A stretch of DNA of 64,000 nt from Ilyonectria destructans (taxonomy: Eukaryota; Ascomycota; Sordariomycetes; Hypocreales; Nectriaceae): assembly GCA_020740775.1 (NCBI GenBank), contig JAHEWK010000001.1, positions 6,572,001 through 6,636,000 on the forward strand, given 5' to 3'. A program made the translations under genes and the position numbers. Below are positions 10,303 through 23,238 of the stretch, one piece after another. How positions within the stretch are numbered: the stretch's first letter is position 1; every line of letters begins with the position of its first letter. The notes beneath the pieces were generated by a model. The model was not told the DNA's origin, ran no database searches, and was given only the letters and a program-made list of their open reading frames with translations.

Positions 10303-11272
10303 ATGTCCACCGAATCTCACACCAACCAGATCAAAGCATGGCTGCTGAGCCAGAGTATGACTGTGACGAGCTGGTTCATCACTCTCATAAGCATGATTGT
10401 CGCAATTATTGCACTTCTTCCTGGATTCAGCAGTCAAGTTCTCTCAAAGAAAGCACTTGAGCTTGCAGAATGGACTGCACTCAAGGACTACCTCGAACAG
10501 TGCAAAGCCGATCTGGTATGTTCCGCTCGCCCCAGCTAACAAACTCCGTAATTAATTACTAAGCTTATGGCCTCCAGAAAGCGGGCTCAGCTACTCTAAA
10601 GTGCAAGGACGCTATCCGGATATCACTACCGCCGCCCCCGCATATTGACGTGGATCCCACCAGTCAATATGGGTTCATCAATGCAACAAGTGAAATTCTG
10701 GCTCCAAGAAATGCTAACGAGTCAGGTCTTTTTCGAGTCACCTTCGCTCTCGTAGTGATTATTATTTTGCTGTGTGCTGCTATTCTGGTATTGGAAATTA
10801 GGAAGACATCAGACAGACGCGCCTCCAATCCGCACTGGGATGAAGAGACAGGGTCTCCCCAGAGAATAAGCATTGCACCAGGAAGTTTATTAAGAGGAAA
10901 TACTCGTGCCATTGCTCGGGATGACATTGCTGAGAATGCGACGCTGCCAAGCCCCGCTAGCTCTCTCCACCACGGCATGGGTGCCGCTACCGGCAGCCAA
11001 CCATTCTTGAACTCAAACATCTATCTTCAGCATCGAGAAGGACGAGTACCCCACGCACCTGGCAGCGAATATTCGACCCATCCCCCATTCAACAATAACC
11101 CTTCGAGGTATGCTCCGTGGGTTGCATTTCTCCCCCAATCACCATCTGCGTATTTCATCTCTGACCGTGCTAACCCAACACCACCAGCTGTCAGCACGTG
11201 GCCCGCCAATGTCCTTATTATTCCAGTGGAATGCTGGGTGGATCCCATCGCTCCGGGGAAGGCCATGGCTAA
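10303..11272 (+). CDS. Small fungal membrane protein, two TM helices, unknown function
   Basis: Three exons, 10303-10515, 10578-11107 and 11188-11272, give 275 aa. Intron 1 (62 nt) has donor GTATGT and an acceptor ending CTCCAG. Intron 2 (80 nt) has GTATGC, a GCTAAC branch site and CACCAG. Without intron 2 the frame would end at 11288 with a different tail. TM1 is at about residues 24-45 (TSWFITLISMIVAIIALLPG), TM2 at about 115-137 (VTFALVVIIILLCAAILVLE). Between them lies a short possible luminal loop with CKADL and LKCKDAI cysteines. The rest is a polar Ser/Pro/His-rich cytosolic tail. No family was recognised. Confidence 0.65.
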
Positions 11273-12142
11273 GACATGGTTGGTATAAGGGCTAGCCACC
11301 ACCAGCACGTCAACTAGAAGGCGCAAGAGGGATGGAACCTTTCAGTTTAGTGTGCGGAGTACTGCTTCGCCATCTTTCTCTTAACTCAGGTCCTGGGCTG
11401 GCAGCGCGAGGAGGTGCTGGTGTTGGTTGCCGAGTTCCGCCGGGAGATGAGGAAAAAGTCCAACTTTGGTTGGTGTCAAGTGTGAGTGTTGCCATCTCCC
11501 GTGAACCCATCCTCTGCTAACGCGTGTGCAGTACAATTGTATATGGCCGGAAACCGCTGCCGACTGAGTAGCCGTGATCAAGGAGTTCAGTGAATGAAGC
11601 CGATAAATATACCCTATTACATCAGTATTCTTTAGAGTGGTTGAGTGATAATAAGGTGCAAGGCAAGAAGTTTCGATTGTGCGTGCTAGGAGCAGCGACA
11701 TTGCGCTCTAGCCAAGAGACAAAGAAACAGTGCTGTTAAATGTGAGATGTCCATACATTAGACCCACCGATAGGACCAGAGATTCCATCATCACGGAAAA
11801 GTAAGAAACAGGTCTTTATCCGAGTCTTGACGTCTAGTCTAGAATCGCACCCAGGGTATCCTCAAACAAATCGCATCTATAACCGTACAGAAAATATCCA
11901 TCAACAGTCACCACAGCGAAAGGTCTAGCTGCGGCGGCACCAATCTCTCTGAAGTGAGCTTCCCAAACAGGTGAGGCCGCCATGTCAAAGCAGAGTCTTG
12001 CCCATCTGTCCAACCCGACCGCGTACCTCCCGTTCTTTCATGACACACATGTATCTTTCGTCATCGTCGTCGTCGTCGTCATCGTCATCTCTAAACCTAA
12101 AAAGTCGCCGCCTCTAATCATCATCTCGTCTAGAACAGCCGT
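11273..12142. other. Convergent intergenic region
   Basis: Lies between the 3' ends of the membrane-protein gene and the minus-strand RdRP gene. No gene seen. A TCG/TCA trinucleotide microsatellite (12058-12088) lies about 55 bp past the RdRP stop, probably in its 3' untranslated region. Confidence 0.6.
12058..12088. repeat. Trinucleotide microsatellite
   Basis: TCGTCATCGTCGTCGTCGTC-type run of TCG/TCA triplets, just downstream of the RdRP stop codon on the minus strand. Confidence 0.9.
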
Positions 12143-15100
12143 CTAGGAATCGTCGATCTGAGTGCCGTTATCATCAAACTCCGAAATCTCCTCAATGGCA
12201 GCAATACTCTCGTTATCCTGACCGCCCTCGCGTCGAGCAGCAAGCGCCGTGATCCGCTTGGTGTCGGGTCTCAAAACACTCCACATGGGCGCGGTAATTG
12301 TCACCGCGCTCACATCTCCATCTCCCCGAGATGCCGTCGCCTTGATCCGAGCAAGTTGCTGGCCTGCAAGCCGCCACACCATTTTGTACCCGCTCCGATG
12401 GCACTCTTTGAACATGGTGGATGCTTTGAGCAGTGCCCATTTACTCATGGCAGGATCCTTGTTCCAGTGATCGAGAAGTCCCATGACCGCCTTAGATGAC
12501 ATCAACTCCTTCGGGGGCTGGATCAAAAACCATTCTTCAAAAATCTCCTTGAGCTTGGCACTGAAATCACTGCCCGTGTCTGACCTATTAGCCATGGTCA
12601 CCTTCCACTTCATTTCCACAGCCTTGATGCTTGAGCGCAGGTGTGTCATGAGGGCGCCGTAGATTCGAGATACCTTGCTGTAACCATCATACTCATCAAA
12701 CAGCAGTAACAGTTCCTTGTCATATTCCGTTACACTGGATGTGTTGATAGCATTGGAAAAGTCCGTAAGCGACTTTTCGACAATGACATTCGCGACGTCA
12801 AACTTGAGAAAATCTAGTATATGGATTGAACCATCGCTGTTGGCGTAATGTGAGCTTCGCTCATTGAGATATGCGGGCTCTCTGCCTCTCATATGCATGT
12901 CGTTCTTCAACCGATCGTAGTCGAAGTTGCTAAAGAGCAAGCCCTGTTTGCTCTGATCGACAAGAAGCCCAACCAAAGTGCTCAAGGCGACCGCGCGCTC
13001 GCTGCTGACGCTGTTCTCGTAGTAGCAAAGCTTCTCTTTGAAGAGGTGCAAATTCCCAACAGAGACGGTTTCATGCTGAAGGAGATGGCTGAGTCCAAAA
13101 ACGTGGCGCATGCACTGTCAATGTCCGCACTCGTATCCATGACGGACTGAAAGGTTCGGTTGAACTTCTGAAGATATCCTGAACTGAGCAGGTCGGGTTG
13201 CGGGGGAACCGGTGAATTGGTAAAATTCTGAACGATCTCAGGGTCCCAGCAAACCCACGCCTGGTCGCCATCATAATCGCCTCCGGACAACATGTCGGCG
13301 AGAGGGGAGTCTCCTTTGGAGGAGAATACAATGACATCCTTCAACCTCTTCAGGCTTGGCTTGAAAACCGCCTTAACCTTTTGGATGTCGCTCACAAAGT
13401 GTGCAGGCGCTCTGGCAACAAGCACCTCGATGCCATCCAAAAGTGTATCGGATTCTTCATCAACTTGAAACTTGGACGAAAACGCAAGGTGGACCTCGCC
13501 CTCTTCCAATGTCCCCGTAAAGTCAACAACCATGTAGGCGTAAGTCGACCTGGGAATCCTGATGTTCATCTTGGCTTTCAGTTGGTCGGTCTGCCTCTTT
13601 CGCATCTCCCACGTTAGGTCCTTGAGAAACCTGTTTTTGCTTGTGTCGAACCCTGAATCAAGAAGAAATGCGACAACATCTTCATCTCTTTCAGGTAGTC
13701 CAGCAATGAATGGAACGTGTCCCTGGGACAGGTTGCCAACCGATGAAGACCCGGCTCGTTTGATCCAGGCGCGAAGATCCATGGGGTGGTTCATGGCAGT
13801 AATTTGACCATCAAGTTCCATCCGTAAGCCGTCGACTAGGTGTTTCGCAATGGCTTCTCGCATTTTGCCAGGTTCCCGAGACTGTGCCTCAAGAACTGGG
13901 ATGAACTGTGCATTGAGAGAAGCTGGCCTTAGTTCCCTTGGCCAGTTCCGGACTTCAAAGGTTCGATGGTGAATGTCCTCAAAGTCGCATTCCCATTTTC
14001 GTTGCGATGGATACGTCTCAATCCAATCGTTGTCGTCAAGCCCATCGTCTTCCACATCCACAATCCAAATACCCTTGGCGCTCCCAATTCGAGCTTGATA
14101 GCAACATGGGGTTTCCGAAAGGCCAAGATGAGTTGCCACTTTTCGAGCAACACTGCGAGACATTCTTCCGATGCCATCATTCATGACTTCTTTGTTCACC
14201 AGATCGGCTGCTCGATTGTAAATTTGATGACGCTCCAGGACAATAGTCGGGCACGTCCTGCTGAGGCCTGAAAATGTTAGCACGGTCATTGATTAGGTTG
14301 CAGGTGACTTACTGAGTGCAAGGCGGGAAAAAAGCTTGGGAACGGGTTGCTTCGCGTTTTTCTCGATATTCACAGCCCAGCCCAAGAGGTCGCAGCGTCT
14401 CATCTTTGTCCGAGTTGACAAAGACAGTGCTTCCTGTGGTGGTGGGAACTGGGATTGGGGCAGTCGAAAGCTGATGCCGTCAACGGCAAAGAATTGAACG
14501 CGCTCTTGGAAGACATTGCGAGTCTTCTGAGGATTCTGAGGGTCTTTGATAGTCTTCTTCATGTCGCGGGTATAGAACGGCACCCAGGAGCGTCCCACAA
14601 AATAGTGAAGCTTATCGGTTAGCCACTGAATGATCTTTTCAGTGCCTTCAGGGTCCTTCTTGACGATTGATGGGACATCCTTTCCATTTGGCGACGGCAT
14701 GGTCACTTCCATGAATCGATCACCTCCGAAACGACGACTCAGCCGATGGCCGAGCTCTAGTCTGGGTGGCTGAAGCTTGGGACGGAACAATGGACCCGAT
14801 TCATCGGTACTGAAAGTCAGCTCAACGGATAGTGTGACCGTCTTGTCTTGTGCACTGAAAGTGCCCAAGCCTGCTGCCCAAGAGCCTGCATCGCAAGGAG
14901 GAGGAAGGCCTTTTCCTACAAACAGAGGATGAGAGATTATCTTCCCTCTGAACTTGGTCTGATCGTGCCAGCCATCACTGGGCCGGTACTGAATATCCCA
15001 TTCAGCCAAGTTGACGTTGCAGTGGATTGCAGCTCGTGTCAACTCCCAGAGGATGATGAATGGAGCCTGGTTTAATCCCGGGACGGGGAACCTTGCTGTT

Positions 15101-16108
15101 TGACGTTAGAGAGGGATACTGAAGGGAGGAATGAACAAGGAAGTACACCAACTTACGCCAGACGTGGGATAGTCGATCTGCCAAACTAGGCGAGGTAGTG
15201 CCCTTCATAAACCTAGCATCAACAATCGGAGTGCGCATCTCTGCTATATCTGGCACGCTGGAGTATGTTGAGATTGGGCTGCTAAGTGGCAAGTGGCCAT
15301 CGCAGTGCTTGTACCGGGCCCGTTGGGGGGTTTCGGGGATCGGTTGAGTGTCATAGTGACGGAAAGAGTCGTCAAGTGGCTGCTTGTACGCGACGGGCGC
15401 AACCTGAATAGCCTTACGAGAGCTGACAGACTCAAAGGAGGATTGGCTGTTGGAGGCAACCTCATCGGCAGCAGAGAATACGCTGGATGCAAAAGACAGC
15501 TTAGAAGAGGAAGTTGTCGCGCATCGGCTTATGAAAGAGGAAGACCGTGATTGGGTCGATGATGCCAATGAGACGCCAATCGAGGGTCTAGATCGAACCG
15601 GGATGTCATCAAGGCTATCTACAACCTGGTATGGCCGGGGCCTAGGGCGCTTCGGGCTGCGGTCTGAAAGCTCGGGGGAGGGCCGCTTAGCCCGGGTCGG
15701 AGCAGAATTGACATTCTGGAGTAGCTCGAGGAGAAGGATCTGGAGGGCGGCCCGTTCCTCGAGGCTTCTGGGGACGCGAAGTGGGTCGAGTGTCGGGGCG
15801 GCGTCGGGATTGGGGTTGAGCTTGTCAGAAGTCCAGCCCCGGAGCAACTGATCGGCCTGTTCGCGGAAGCGGCCAATGCTGGTGGAGAGACGCTGGCGAT
15901 CTTTGAAATGGAGGAATTGCACCCGACTGTAGATTGCATTCACACGGTCCTGTTCGTCGCTGCGGCGCTGCTGGCGACGCTTGCTGGGCGACATGGTGGG
16001 GTCGGGAATCGGGAGATGCAGCGCGAAATCAGAATTCAGCGACCCAATGGTACGACGCACCTCGTCCAGGGCCTGCTGCCTCTTGGACACGGGTAGAGCT
16101 GCCGCCAT
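12143..16108 (-). CDS. RNA-dependent RNA polymerase (RNA silencing), with an apparent 1-nt frameshift
   Basis: Three exons: 16108-15157, 15095-14313, 14267-12143. Introns of 61 and 45 nt have GTAAGT donors and CTAAC branch sites. The product is a eukaryotic RdRP of the family that makes dsRNA for Dicer. The catalytic DYDGD box lies at about residues 909-913 (SGGDYDGDQAWVCWDP). Other family landmarks are APFIILWELTRAAIHC at the start of exon 2 and LVDQSKQGLLF near the end. The first ~300 residues are a basic, Ser/Pro-rich linker. At about 13045 the frame breaks: MKPSLLGICT is in one frame and FKEKLCYYENSVSS, which should follow directly, is in another. The exons sum to 3860 nt, one short of a multiple of three; one added base would give 1286 aa. 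Which paralogue (QDE-1, SAD-1 or RRP-3 type) is not settled. Confidence 0.88.
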
Positions 16109-17105
16109 GGCGAGAGAGAGAGCCAGCGACTCACACCAGTGGCGGCAAGAGACGCGTACTAACTAGCAAGGTGCGCCGGTGCAGTGTCGTGATGGTGGGC
16201 TGCGACAAGGCCAAAATGAGCGTGACTGTGGCGGGGAAGCTGGATGTTCGGCGCCTCTCCCGAGAATAGCAAGTAGGAAACCCGCCAATGGTGCCGAGCG
16301 AGTGGCACGTCCAAAACAGAGGTCGGGATGAGGAGGGTGAGAAATCCACGCGTGTGGAAATTAGGATGTAGATGCCGAGCTCGACAGCAGCGCTGTGCTG
16401 TACTGTGCTGCGGGTTATTCTGTCGTGTGACAGTGAATCCCTCTCAGCCCGGTTTGGCAACTCGAGCACCATGATTCACGTGAGGCGCGCGCTGGATGGG
16501 GGCGGTTTTGGCGGCTCTCGCTTTACACACAGCGCCATATCAACATCTGGCGCAACTCTCAAGGTTGCCAGCTGCCAGGCACTTGTACGCAGTGCGCTAC
16601 AGCTGCGGCTATCCATGCAAGCATGCAGCCTAAGAATTGACCAACCTAGGTAACCATGATGGCCAACTAAAGTACCACGGCGGTGACTACCTATAGTTCC
16701 TACAACAGCCGGCAGTTGGCTTGATTGGCACGATTGGCAACTGGCACGCAAGCACCTGCCGAAACCAACCACTTTCCCTTTTGGCAATTCTCGGCACCTG
16801 GTTAATCCGCCCTCCGGCTCGTGATTCCCCACCAAATATCCTAGCCGCCCAGCCTTCGTCCAACCGAAACACAGCAACACTCTACTGGTGACCATTAGAT
16901 GAAAGCCGAGCGGCCCCGCCATCACCGCCCTCCGCCCGTCTTTTCCCCTCGCCGCCGCATGGAGCTGCTCGGAGTTCGGCATTTGTGATCCCTCGTCTTG
17001 CACTTGCAGCCAAAGCATCCGCTCACGCTCCGTCAGGACTGTCGCGTCGCCTTCGCTGTGTGGCTACCATCTGGAGCCACTCACCCGCTTTGCCCTGCTT
17101 GAATC
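16109..17105. promoter_or_regulatory. Divergent promoter region, RdRP / Zn2Cys6 regulator
   Basis: Nearly 1 kb between two divergent starts. No gene and no clear TATA box seen. It must contain both promoters and 5' leaders. Confidence 0.5.
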
Positions 17106-19820
17106 ATGGCCGACAACCCTAGTCCTGAGGACCGGGTCGCCATTGATGAGCTGACGCCCGAGGAGGCCAGCCGCATCATCCATTCTCACCGCAAGGTCCG
17201 CTATGGTACGCCGTTCTTCTTTGCCTCTATCGCGTCCGATGCCCGTCGCTGCCTCGCCTCCGAGCGATGGCGGCTGCCCTCCGCCTTCTCTCCCACCTCC
17301 GCCTCGCCCGCTTCCTCCGCCGCCTCCTCCTCCTCTAACTCATCCTCGCCCGACAGGTACCGCCTGCTGGCCATGTCGCCAGCGCAAGGTCAAGTGTGAT
17401 AACAAGCAGCCCTGTGAGAACTGCGTCAAGCGCGAACATCCTCGGCTATGCTCCTATAAGCCCAACCGCTCCTCCACGGCCACGGCCAAGAACCCGTCCA
17501 CGGCCTCCGAGGCAAGCCAGTCAAATCGGAAGAGGACTCACTCCTTCTCTGACCCTCGTGAGGAGGTCGTCCGCAAGGTTGAACGCCAGGACAGCTGGCC
17601 ACGAACCATCGGTACGCTTCATCTCCTCATCTCTGCCCCTGGGTCACGCCACTAATAAACACCACAGCCAGTATCGATGAGCCGGAATCCGCGGGGGACC
17701 GCTACCTGGGACAGAACAGCATTCCCGCCTTGCTTCGGGAGCAGTCGTCGCCCATGACCAAAAACGACAATGTTGACATCCGCCAGGATATGCGGTCCAT
17801 CCTCGGCTTGGACACATCAGCTCCGTTCCCGTTGATGTCAGCCCACCACCTCCAAAGAATGACCCAGGACATTTCCAACGAGTTGCCCTCTGACAGAGAG
17901 GTCATGAAGTGAGTCTAGCCTCCAACTATATCCCCCTCCAGCATATTCATTAACACCCCCAGGCTGTTCCGTGCCTACAAAGAAATACCGCAGCCTTTCT
18001 GGGGATTTGTGATGGATGTGGATGAACTCGAATCAAAACTCATGGTCTATCTCGAGGATCGCTCCCGTAATGCGACCAACGGTGTCAGATCAACAAAGCC
18101 CGTCACTGCTTCTTGGCTTGCTATTCTCTTTGCCGTTTTGGCAGTAGGTTCGCAGTATCATGAATCTCCCTACCACATCCGTACTCGGGACTCCCAAAGA
18201 TACATCCAAATTTCATTTCACTTTCTCCGGCTTGGAAATTTCCTCCTCAGGTACGCATTACATGTCTCCTCATCCAACTTACCCGGACTCATAATTCTAG
18301 GCCCTCATTCGACTCAATTCAAGCCCTTCTTTTGACCTGCTTTGTTCTCCTCAACGATATGAAAGCCGAAGCCTCCTGGGCTTTGATGGGGCTGACATGT
18401 CGCCTCGCCCAATCACTTGGCCTGCATAGGCCGACGCCCAGCGAAAGTCGCGACAGCACCCCGCCAAACACCCAATCCAAGGAGATGATCCGGCGAAGAC
18501 TCTGGTGGAGTGTTGTCTGGCACGATACTCTAACATCACTCTCTTTTGATAGGTACGGCCCGTTATGGCAGGTCGTCGATTCGATTGCTAACCGATTTTC
18601 CTAGGTGTCCGATGACCAACTTCCCCTGCTGCCCGATCCCTGTCAGTTCGACAACCCCCAATGGCAACTTATCCTACTTGGAGACCATGTATCACCTCAT
18701 GGACATCATATCTCGCCGACTCGTACCCGACGTGGTTTCCACCACTTCATACGACCAGATTGTGGAAAATTGTGACGCAGTCGAAGCCCTCCGCACCCGA
18801 ACATGCCCCCAGCTCCAATTCAAAGAAAGCTGCAAGACGGCACTCGACAGATTACAACACTATGCTATCCGCCTCCATACTTCCTTTGTCATATCTGTCG
18901 CCTGCCGTCCGGCTCTACGAAGGGACTGTGAGATGGACCCGGAACAGAAAAAGTCACTAGCGGACCGATGCAAAATCAACCTAACCGAAACGGTCCGAAT
19001 GTTCCTGGCTATGCATCAATTGTCGGCCATCCCGACCAGGAGCTGGGCATTTACGTACCATGGCTTATCCTCTGCCCTTTTGCTGGGTATTCTCTCCGAG
19101 AGCAAGACCGACCCGGAAGTTCGGCAGCTCCAGGGTGATTTGATCGCCGCTCTCTCAGCCACGGCGGCCAAGGATGCCAGCTCTCCCGAGCCTCACGTCA
19201 TGACAACCGATAAGGACATTGAGTTATCTGGGCCTCTATGGAGAGCCTTGACCGCTTTGAAGAATATTTACGACCACGGTTCTGTTGTCGGCTCCAATTT
19301 GAAAAGAGAAGGAGACTCCTCAGTCAGTGGCAGCGGGACCAGGACACCAATGCTTCCCTTCGGACCTGGAAGCCAGCTTATCACCCCGAACAATGGACAG
19401 TTCCGCAGCGTGCCTCAAGGATCCGATCCACGAGAGGATGCTGCTTTAGCTATGGCAGAGATGCAAAACGGGGGTGCCACATTGCAGGATTTCGCCGGGT
19501 AAGTGCCACGTCTCGAACACCCTATCATGATGATTCTAACATGTAAAAACAGAATCCCATACGGTCAACAGATGCAACCCAACAGCCTTCAACTTGACAA
19601 CATGGGCGCAATCACTGTAGATCCCACGCAGTACATGGCGCCAATGGACCTCTACGAGTCCATCTGGGGTGGTATGTGCTCCCACCCGCAAGCCTTCGTA
19701 GACGGCGCGGCTGACTTGCCAGAATCGCCTGATCCATGGAACACGGGCATGGATTCGCTGAACTTTGACTTCCTGGCCCAGCCGCCCCCTGGACAGCCAC
19801 AGCAGCAGTTCTATTTCTAG
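17106..19820 (+). CDS. Zn2Cys6 fungal-specific transcription factor
   Basis: Seven exons, 17106-17205, 17357-17611, 17668-17908, 17963-18250, 18301-18552, 18605-19498, 19553-19820, give 765 aa. The first intron (151 nt) sits directly before the DNA-binding domain, joining RKVRYG to TACWPCRQRKVKC. The binuclear cluster is CX2CX6CX5CX2CX8C (CWPCRQRKVKCDNKQPCENC then EHPRLC). The middle region is the fungal transcription-factor regulatory domain, with TASWLAILFAVLAVGSQ, GLTCRLAQSLGLHR and RRRLWWSVVWHDT. The tail is Pro/Gln-rich (PPPGQPQQQFYF). All 3' and 5' splice sites are canonical and the total is an exact multiple of three. Nuclear regulator; target genes unknown. Confidence 0.93.
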
Positions 19821-20396
19821 TATCTATTGTTAATGTCGAATTGGTCAAATTGGACCTTCAAAATGACTCGAGCGGGCGTGGGTATTATTGGAATGGAGGA
19901 TTGATTTCACTACGGGTATTTGTATATAATTGGAACCAGGGATGACGGGCATGTCAGGCGCGAAGGAACGAGCGATTACGGAACGACTCATGAAATGACG
20001 TTCAGTCTTTATATTTTGAGGGTGTGGTTCACTATGGCTGTGTATCCGTGATGTGCCTGGACTTTAAAGTCTTCATGTTGGCGACACCACCAGCCAGCGC
20101 CCGATGTCATCGCTTGATGATTCCATCCACAGCGCAATTTGCATGTCCCACGTCTCGCAATCGTCAGCGCTCTCTTTGATCGTCCTAACACCCGGAGGCG
20201 TTCAGATCGCAGCCGGCAGCCGGGACAAGAGAGGTTACACACCGGGGAATCCCGGTGCCAAACCATCTCTGCTCCGACGCCTGAGCGACAAATCAGGGCT
20301 CATCATCCGATTGCAGTTCCTCATTTGATCCCGGCACGTTTTGGCCAGGACCCAAGACGGGTTGCTTTTGGGTCAGCCCCCACGGGGCAGGCTGGT
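19821..20396. other. Convergent intergenic region
   Basis: Between the stop codons of the Zn2Cys6 regulator and RIO1. No gene seen; presumably both 3' ends and terminators. Confidence 0.6.
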
Positions 20397-22125
20397 CTAC
20401 TTCTTCTTGCGCGACGTGCTAGACACGATCTTTTTCTTGAGGTGCTTGGGCATCTTGTCCTTGCGCTTCTCCCGCTTTGCCTCCTTGACGGCTTGCTTGT
20501 GTTGCTGTGGGGTAGGTTAGCACCAACGTGTTCATGGGGGTGGAGACTAGGGGAGATACCTTCTTCTCGTCCTTATCCTCAAAGCGGCGTCCACGGGGAG
20601 TGCCCTTCTCAAACCGGCTCTCGTCGTAGTCGGAGTCATCGCTGTCGAGCGAAGCACCTGAGCCATCCTCGTCGTTTGACGTGCTCTCCTCCTCGCCTTC
20701 CTTCTTCTCGGCATCGTTCGGCTTGACTACCTGGTCGGCCAGCAAGTTGCTGTAGATGAGGTCGTTGCCCTCGCCCTTGCCGACCTTTTGAGCATCCTTC
20801 TCGATGTCGTACACCTGCTCGAGGGTCTGAGGAATGTACTGGTTTCGGAACACCTCGTTGTCGACCTCGAGCTGGTCCTGGTCCTCGTCGGCTCCGGGTG
20901 TGCGGGTCTCGTAGAGGACCTCGATAGCCTTAGTCATCTCGGGCTCCTCGACGGCTCCGTCGGGAGCGGTGATGAAGTTGAAGATTGCTCGGTCGGCAAG
21001 GGTGTCGACGCCCTTTCTTCGGAAAAAGTCTCCGACGTTCTTGATGTCCATTCGCAGGAACTCGAGCGACCTGGGGTGGTCGGGCTCGACACTTTGAGAG
21101 ACATCGATGATGTAGAGCTTTCCGTCGTGGTAGAGGATGTTGTACTCGCTCAAATCGGCGTGCACGAGGCGGCAGACCTGGTAGATGCGGCGCATGAGAC
21201 CCAGCAGCTGGACGTAGAGCTTGTGCCACTGCTGGTCGACATCGTCTCCGGACAGGGTGGCGTCGCGCAGACGGGGGTAGGCCCAGCCCTTGCGGTCGCC
21301 GAGGAAGCCCATGACCAGGACGTGCAGCTTGAGGCTGATGGGCTCCGGGCACAGGATGCCGGCGTTGTAGATTCGCCGCAAGTTGCGGAACTCCTTCTCG
21401 GCCCACAGCTTGACCATCTTGCGGTTGTTGCCCTTGTCGAAGCCGCCCTTGAAGCGGTGCTCACCGGTGATATAACGCTCGCGGTCTTTGAAGCTCAGGA
21501 TGGCCGTCTTATAGACCTTAATCGCGCGGTGGGTCGTCTCGCCGGAGCGGTCGTCGTGCAGCACGGCGCCATAAACGTTGGCCTCCTTGCCGGTGCTGAT
21601 GGCGCCGTGGACCTCGCTGACGAAGCCGCGGTTGATCATCTGCAGCAGGATCATGCGCGTGCGCTGGTCCAACACCTGGTCGCTGGTGGCGCGGTCGCCC
21701 TTGTCCTTGTCCTTGTCGCTGTCTTGCTTGACCGAGTCGAGGCGGATTTTGGCCGCGTGCTTGGAGAGGGCCGAGATCTGGTCGTCGACGCTGGCGAAGG
21801 TGTTGGCCGTGGGCTTCTGCTGGTTGGAGCGCGGCAGCAGGGCCACGCCGTCGTTGTCGCCGTGCAGCTGGCGCTGGCGGTTGTATGACTTGGTGAGATC
21901 GCCGGCGTCGGCGGCCCACTCCTCGTCGTCGAGGTCGGCATCGTCGTCGAAGATGTCGTCAAAGTCGTCGTCGGCCGCATCGTCGCCGGCCGGAGCCCCG
22001 CGTTGCGTGCGCAGCTCGGCGGGGATGTCGCTGGTCTGCTCGTAGCCCTGGCTCGCGGTGTAGTTGTAGGGCGGCTGGTGAGGAGCCGCGGGCGAGGCCG
22101 CGCTCGCATCTGCGGCGGGATCCAT
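20397..22125 (-). CDS. RIO1: RIO1-family atypical serine/threonine kinase
   Basis: Two exons, 22125-20560 and 20504-20397, give 557 aa. The intron (55 nt) has donor GTATCT and branch site GCTAAC. The ATG at 22125 is chosen because the upstream in-frame codons open only with GTG. After an acidic N-terminus (DDDFDDIFDDDADLDDEEW), the kinase domain shows the RIO1 signature: nucleotide-binding STGKEANVY at about 177-185, catalytic-loop LVHADLSEYNIL and metal-binding YIIDVSQSVE. The C-terminus is acidic and then Lys-rich (KHLKKKIVSSTSRKKK), as in RIO1 orthologues. RIO1 acts in late cytoplasmic maturation of the 40S ribosomal subunit. The gene is expected to be essential housekeeping. Strong identification. 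Confidence 0.97.
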
Positions 22126-23238
22126 GATTGCTTGCGGACGGTGGGTGAGGGTTGGGCGTTGTTTGAATCCTGGTGGTTTTGGAATTTTCTGTCCCACCTT
22201 GAGAGTTGTCGCGGGGTTTGGTGGTTATCTTATCGGCGACGCACTTGTAAGTTGTGCGAGGACTTCTTTTTTTAGCGGGGTAATCTTTTTTGTGTTAGTG
22301 AGTCAGGGTCTCAGGATCCGTCATTTCGTCCAATAGACTGGTCCACCTAAGACTCACTCACATATGTTGACGCTCACAATTCAGGCGTCGACGATGATGT
22401 GTTTTCGACTCATATCCAGCACCCAAGCCTGGTGGCAAATTGCCATGACTCCCGCTTACGTGGGGACGCTACCAGAGATGATTCATCAGATCTAGTCATG
22501 ATGATGAATGTCGCTTGCACCAACACTCACCCTCGACGCTTGCTCCTCCAAGGCTCGTTCAAGTTTTTCAATCTTCACTATCCAAGGCCCGAAGACAAAT
22601 CACATGAACCACATCGGCATCCTCTGCCGAGACATCACGGGTAGTACGGTACGATGACAGGCGCCACCTGGAGATTTCACCGGGTCACAGCGCTCGTTGC
22701 AGCGTTGGACGCGCCAAAGATGATAACTAAAGACTCCGGAGTCCTGACTCTCCGGAACCAACGCGGAACAAACCCAATGCCGCGTGGCCGCGCCTCGCAG
22801 TGGACTAGATCGATCCCCGTTTGCGGGAGACTTTCTGCCACAGTGCCCCGGCCCAAATAGAGCCCTAGCCGAACCCGTCTCGATCCCGCCTGGGTCCCGT
22901 TTCCAGGAATGCGGGCGCTTGGTCTTGGCCGCCATGCTGTAGATTCGCCTGGCATTCCTCCTCCCTCAGCTGCCCAGAGTGGCTTCATTCCAGCTCGCCG
23001 TAGAACTGCCGATCTACACCATGGGACTGGGCCATTGGCACATGCTGACATTTCCTCCACTTGACGAATGCAATCTGGGATGGGCTTTGACAAGCGAAGC
23101 TCTATTTCGACTCGTGGAAAATGTGTTTTGGCTCAGTTGTCAAGCCTAATATTGCAGTATATACTTGATAGTGTATCTAGAAGATCCTGTTTGTTCCCTT
23201 GCCAGATCTCTTGACATCCATCGTCTCTGCAATTCATC
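22126..23238. promoter_or_regulatory. Divergent promoter region, RIO1 / aspartic protease
   Basis: No gene seen in 1.1 kb. A perfect 12-bp palindrome GACTCCGGAGTC lies at 22732-22743, followed by another CTCCGG. A TATATAC box at 23159-23165 is about 75 bp upstream of the protease ATG. Confidence 0.5.

Noticed and set aside
12982..13111. An intron joining the two RdRP frames
   Set aside because: Family-conserved residues are contiguous across the break, leaving nothing to splice out.
22126..22197. N-terminal extension of RIO1
   Set aside because: Opens with GTG only; the ATG at 22125 has better context.
22732..22743. 12-bp palindrome GACTCCGGAGTC as an operator
   Set aside because: Single occurrence with no link to a regulator; noted only in the promoter entry.
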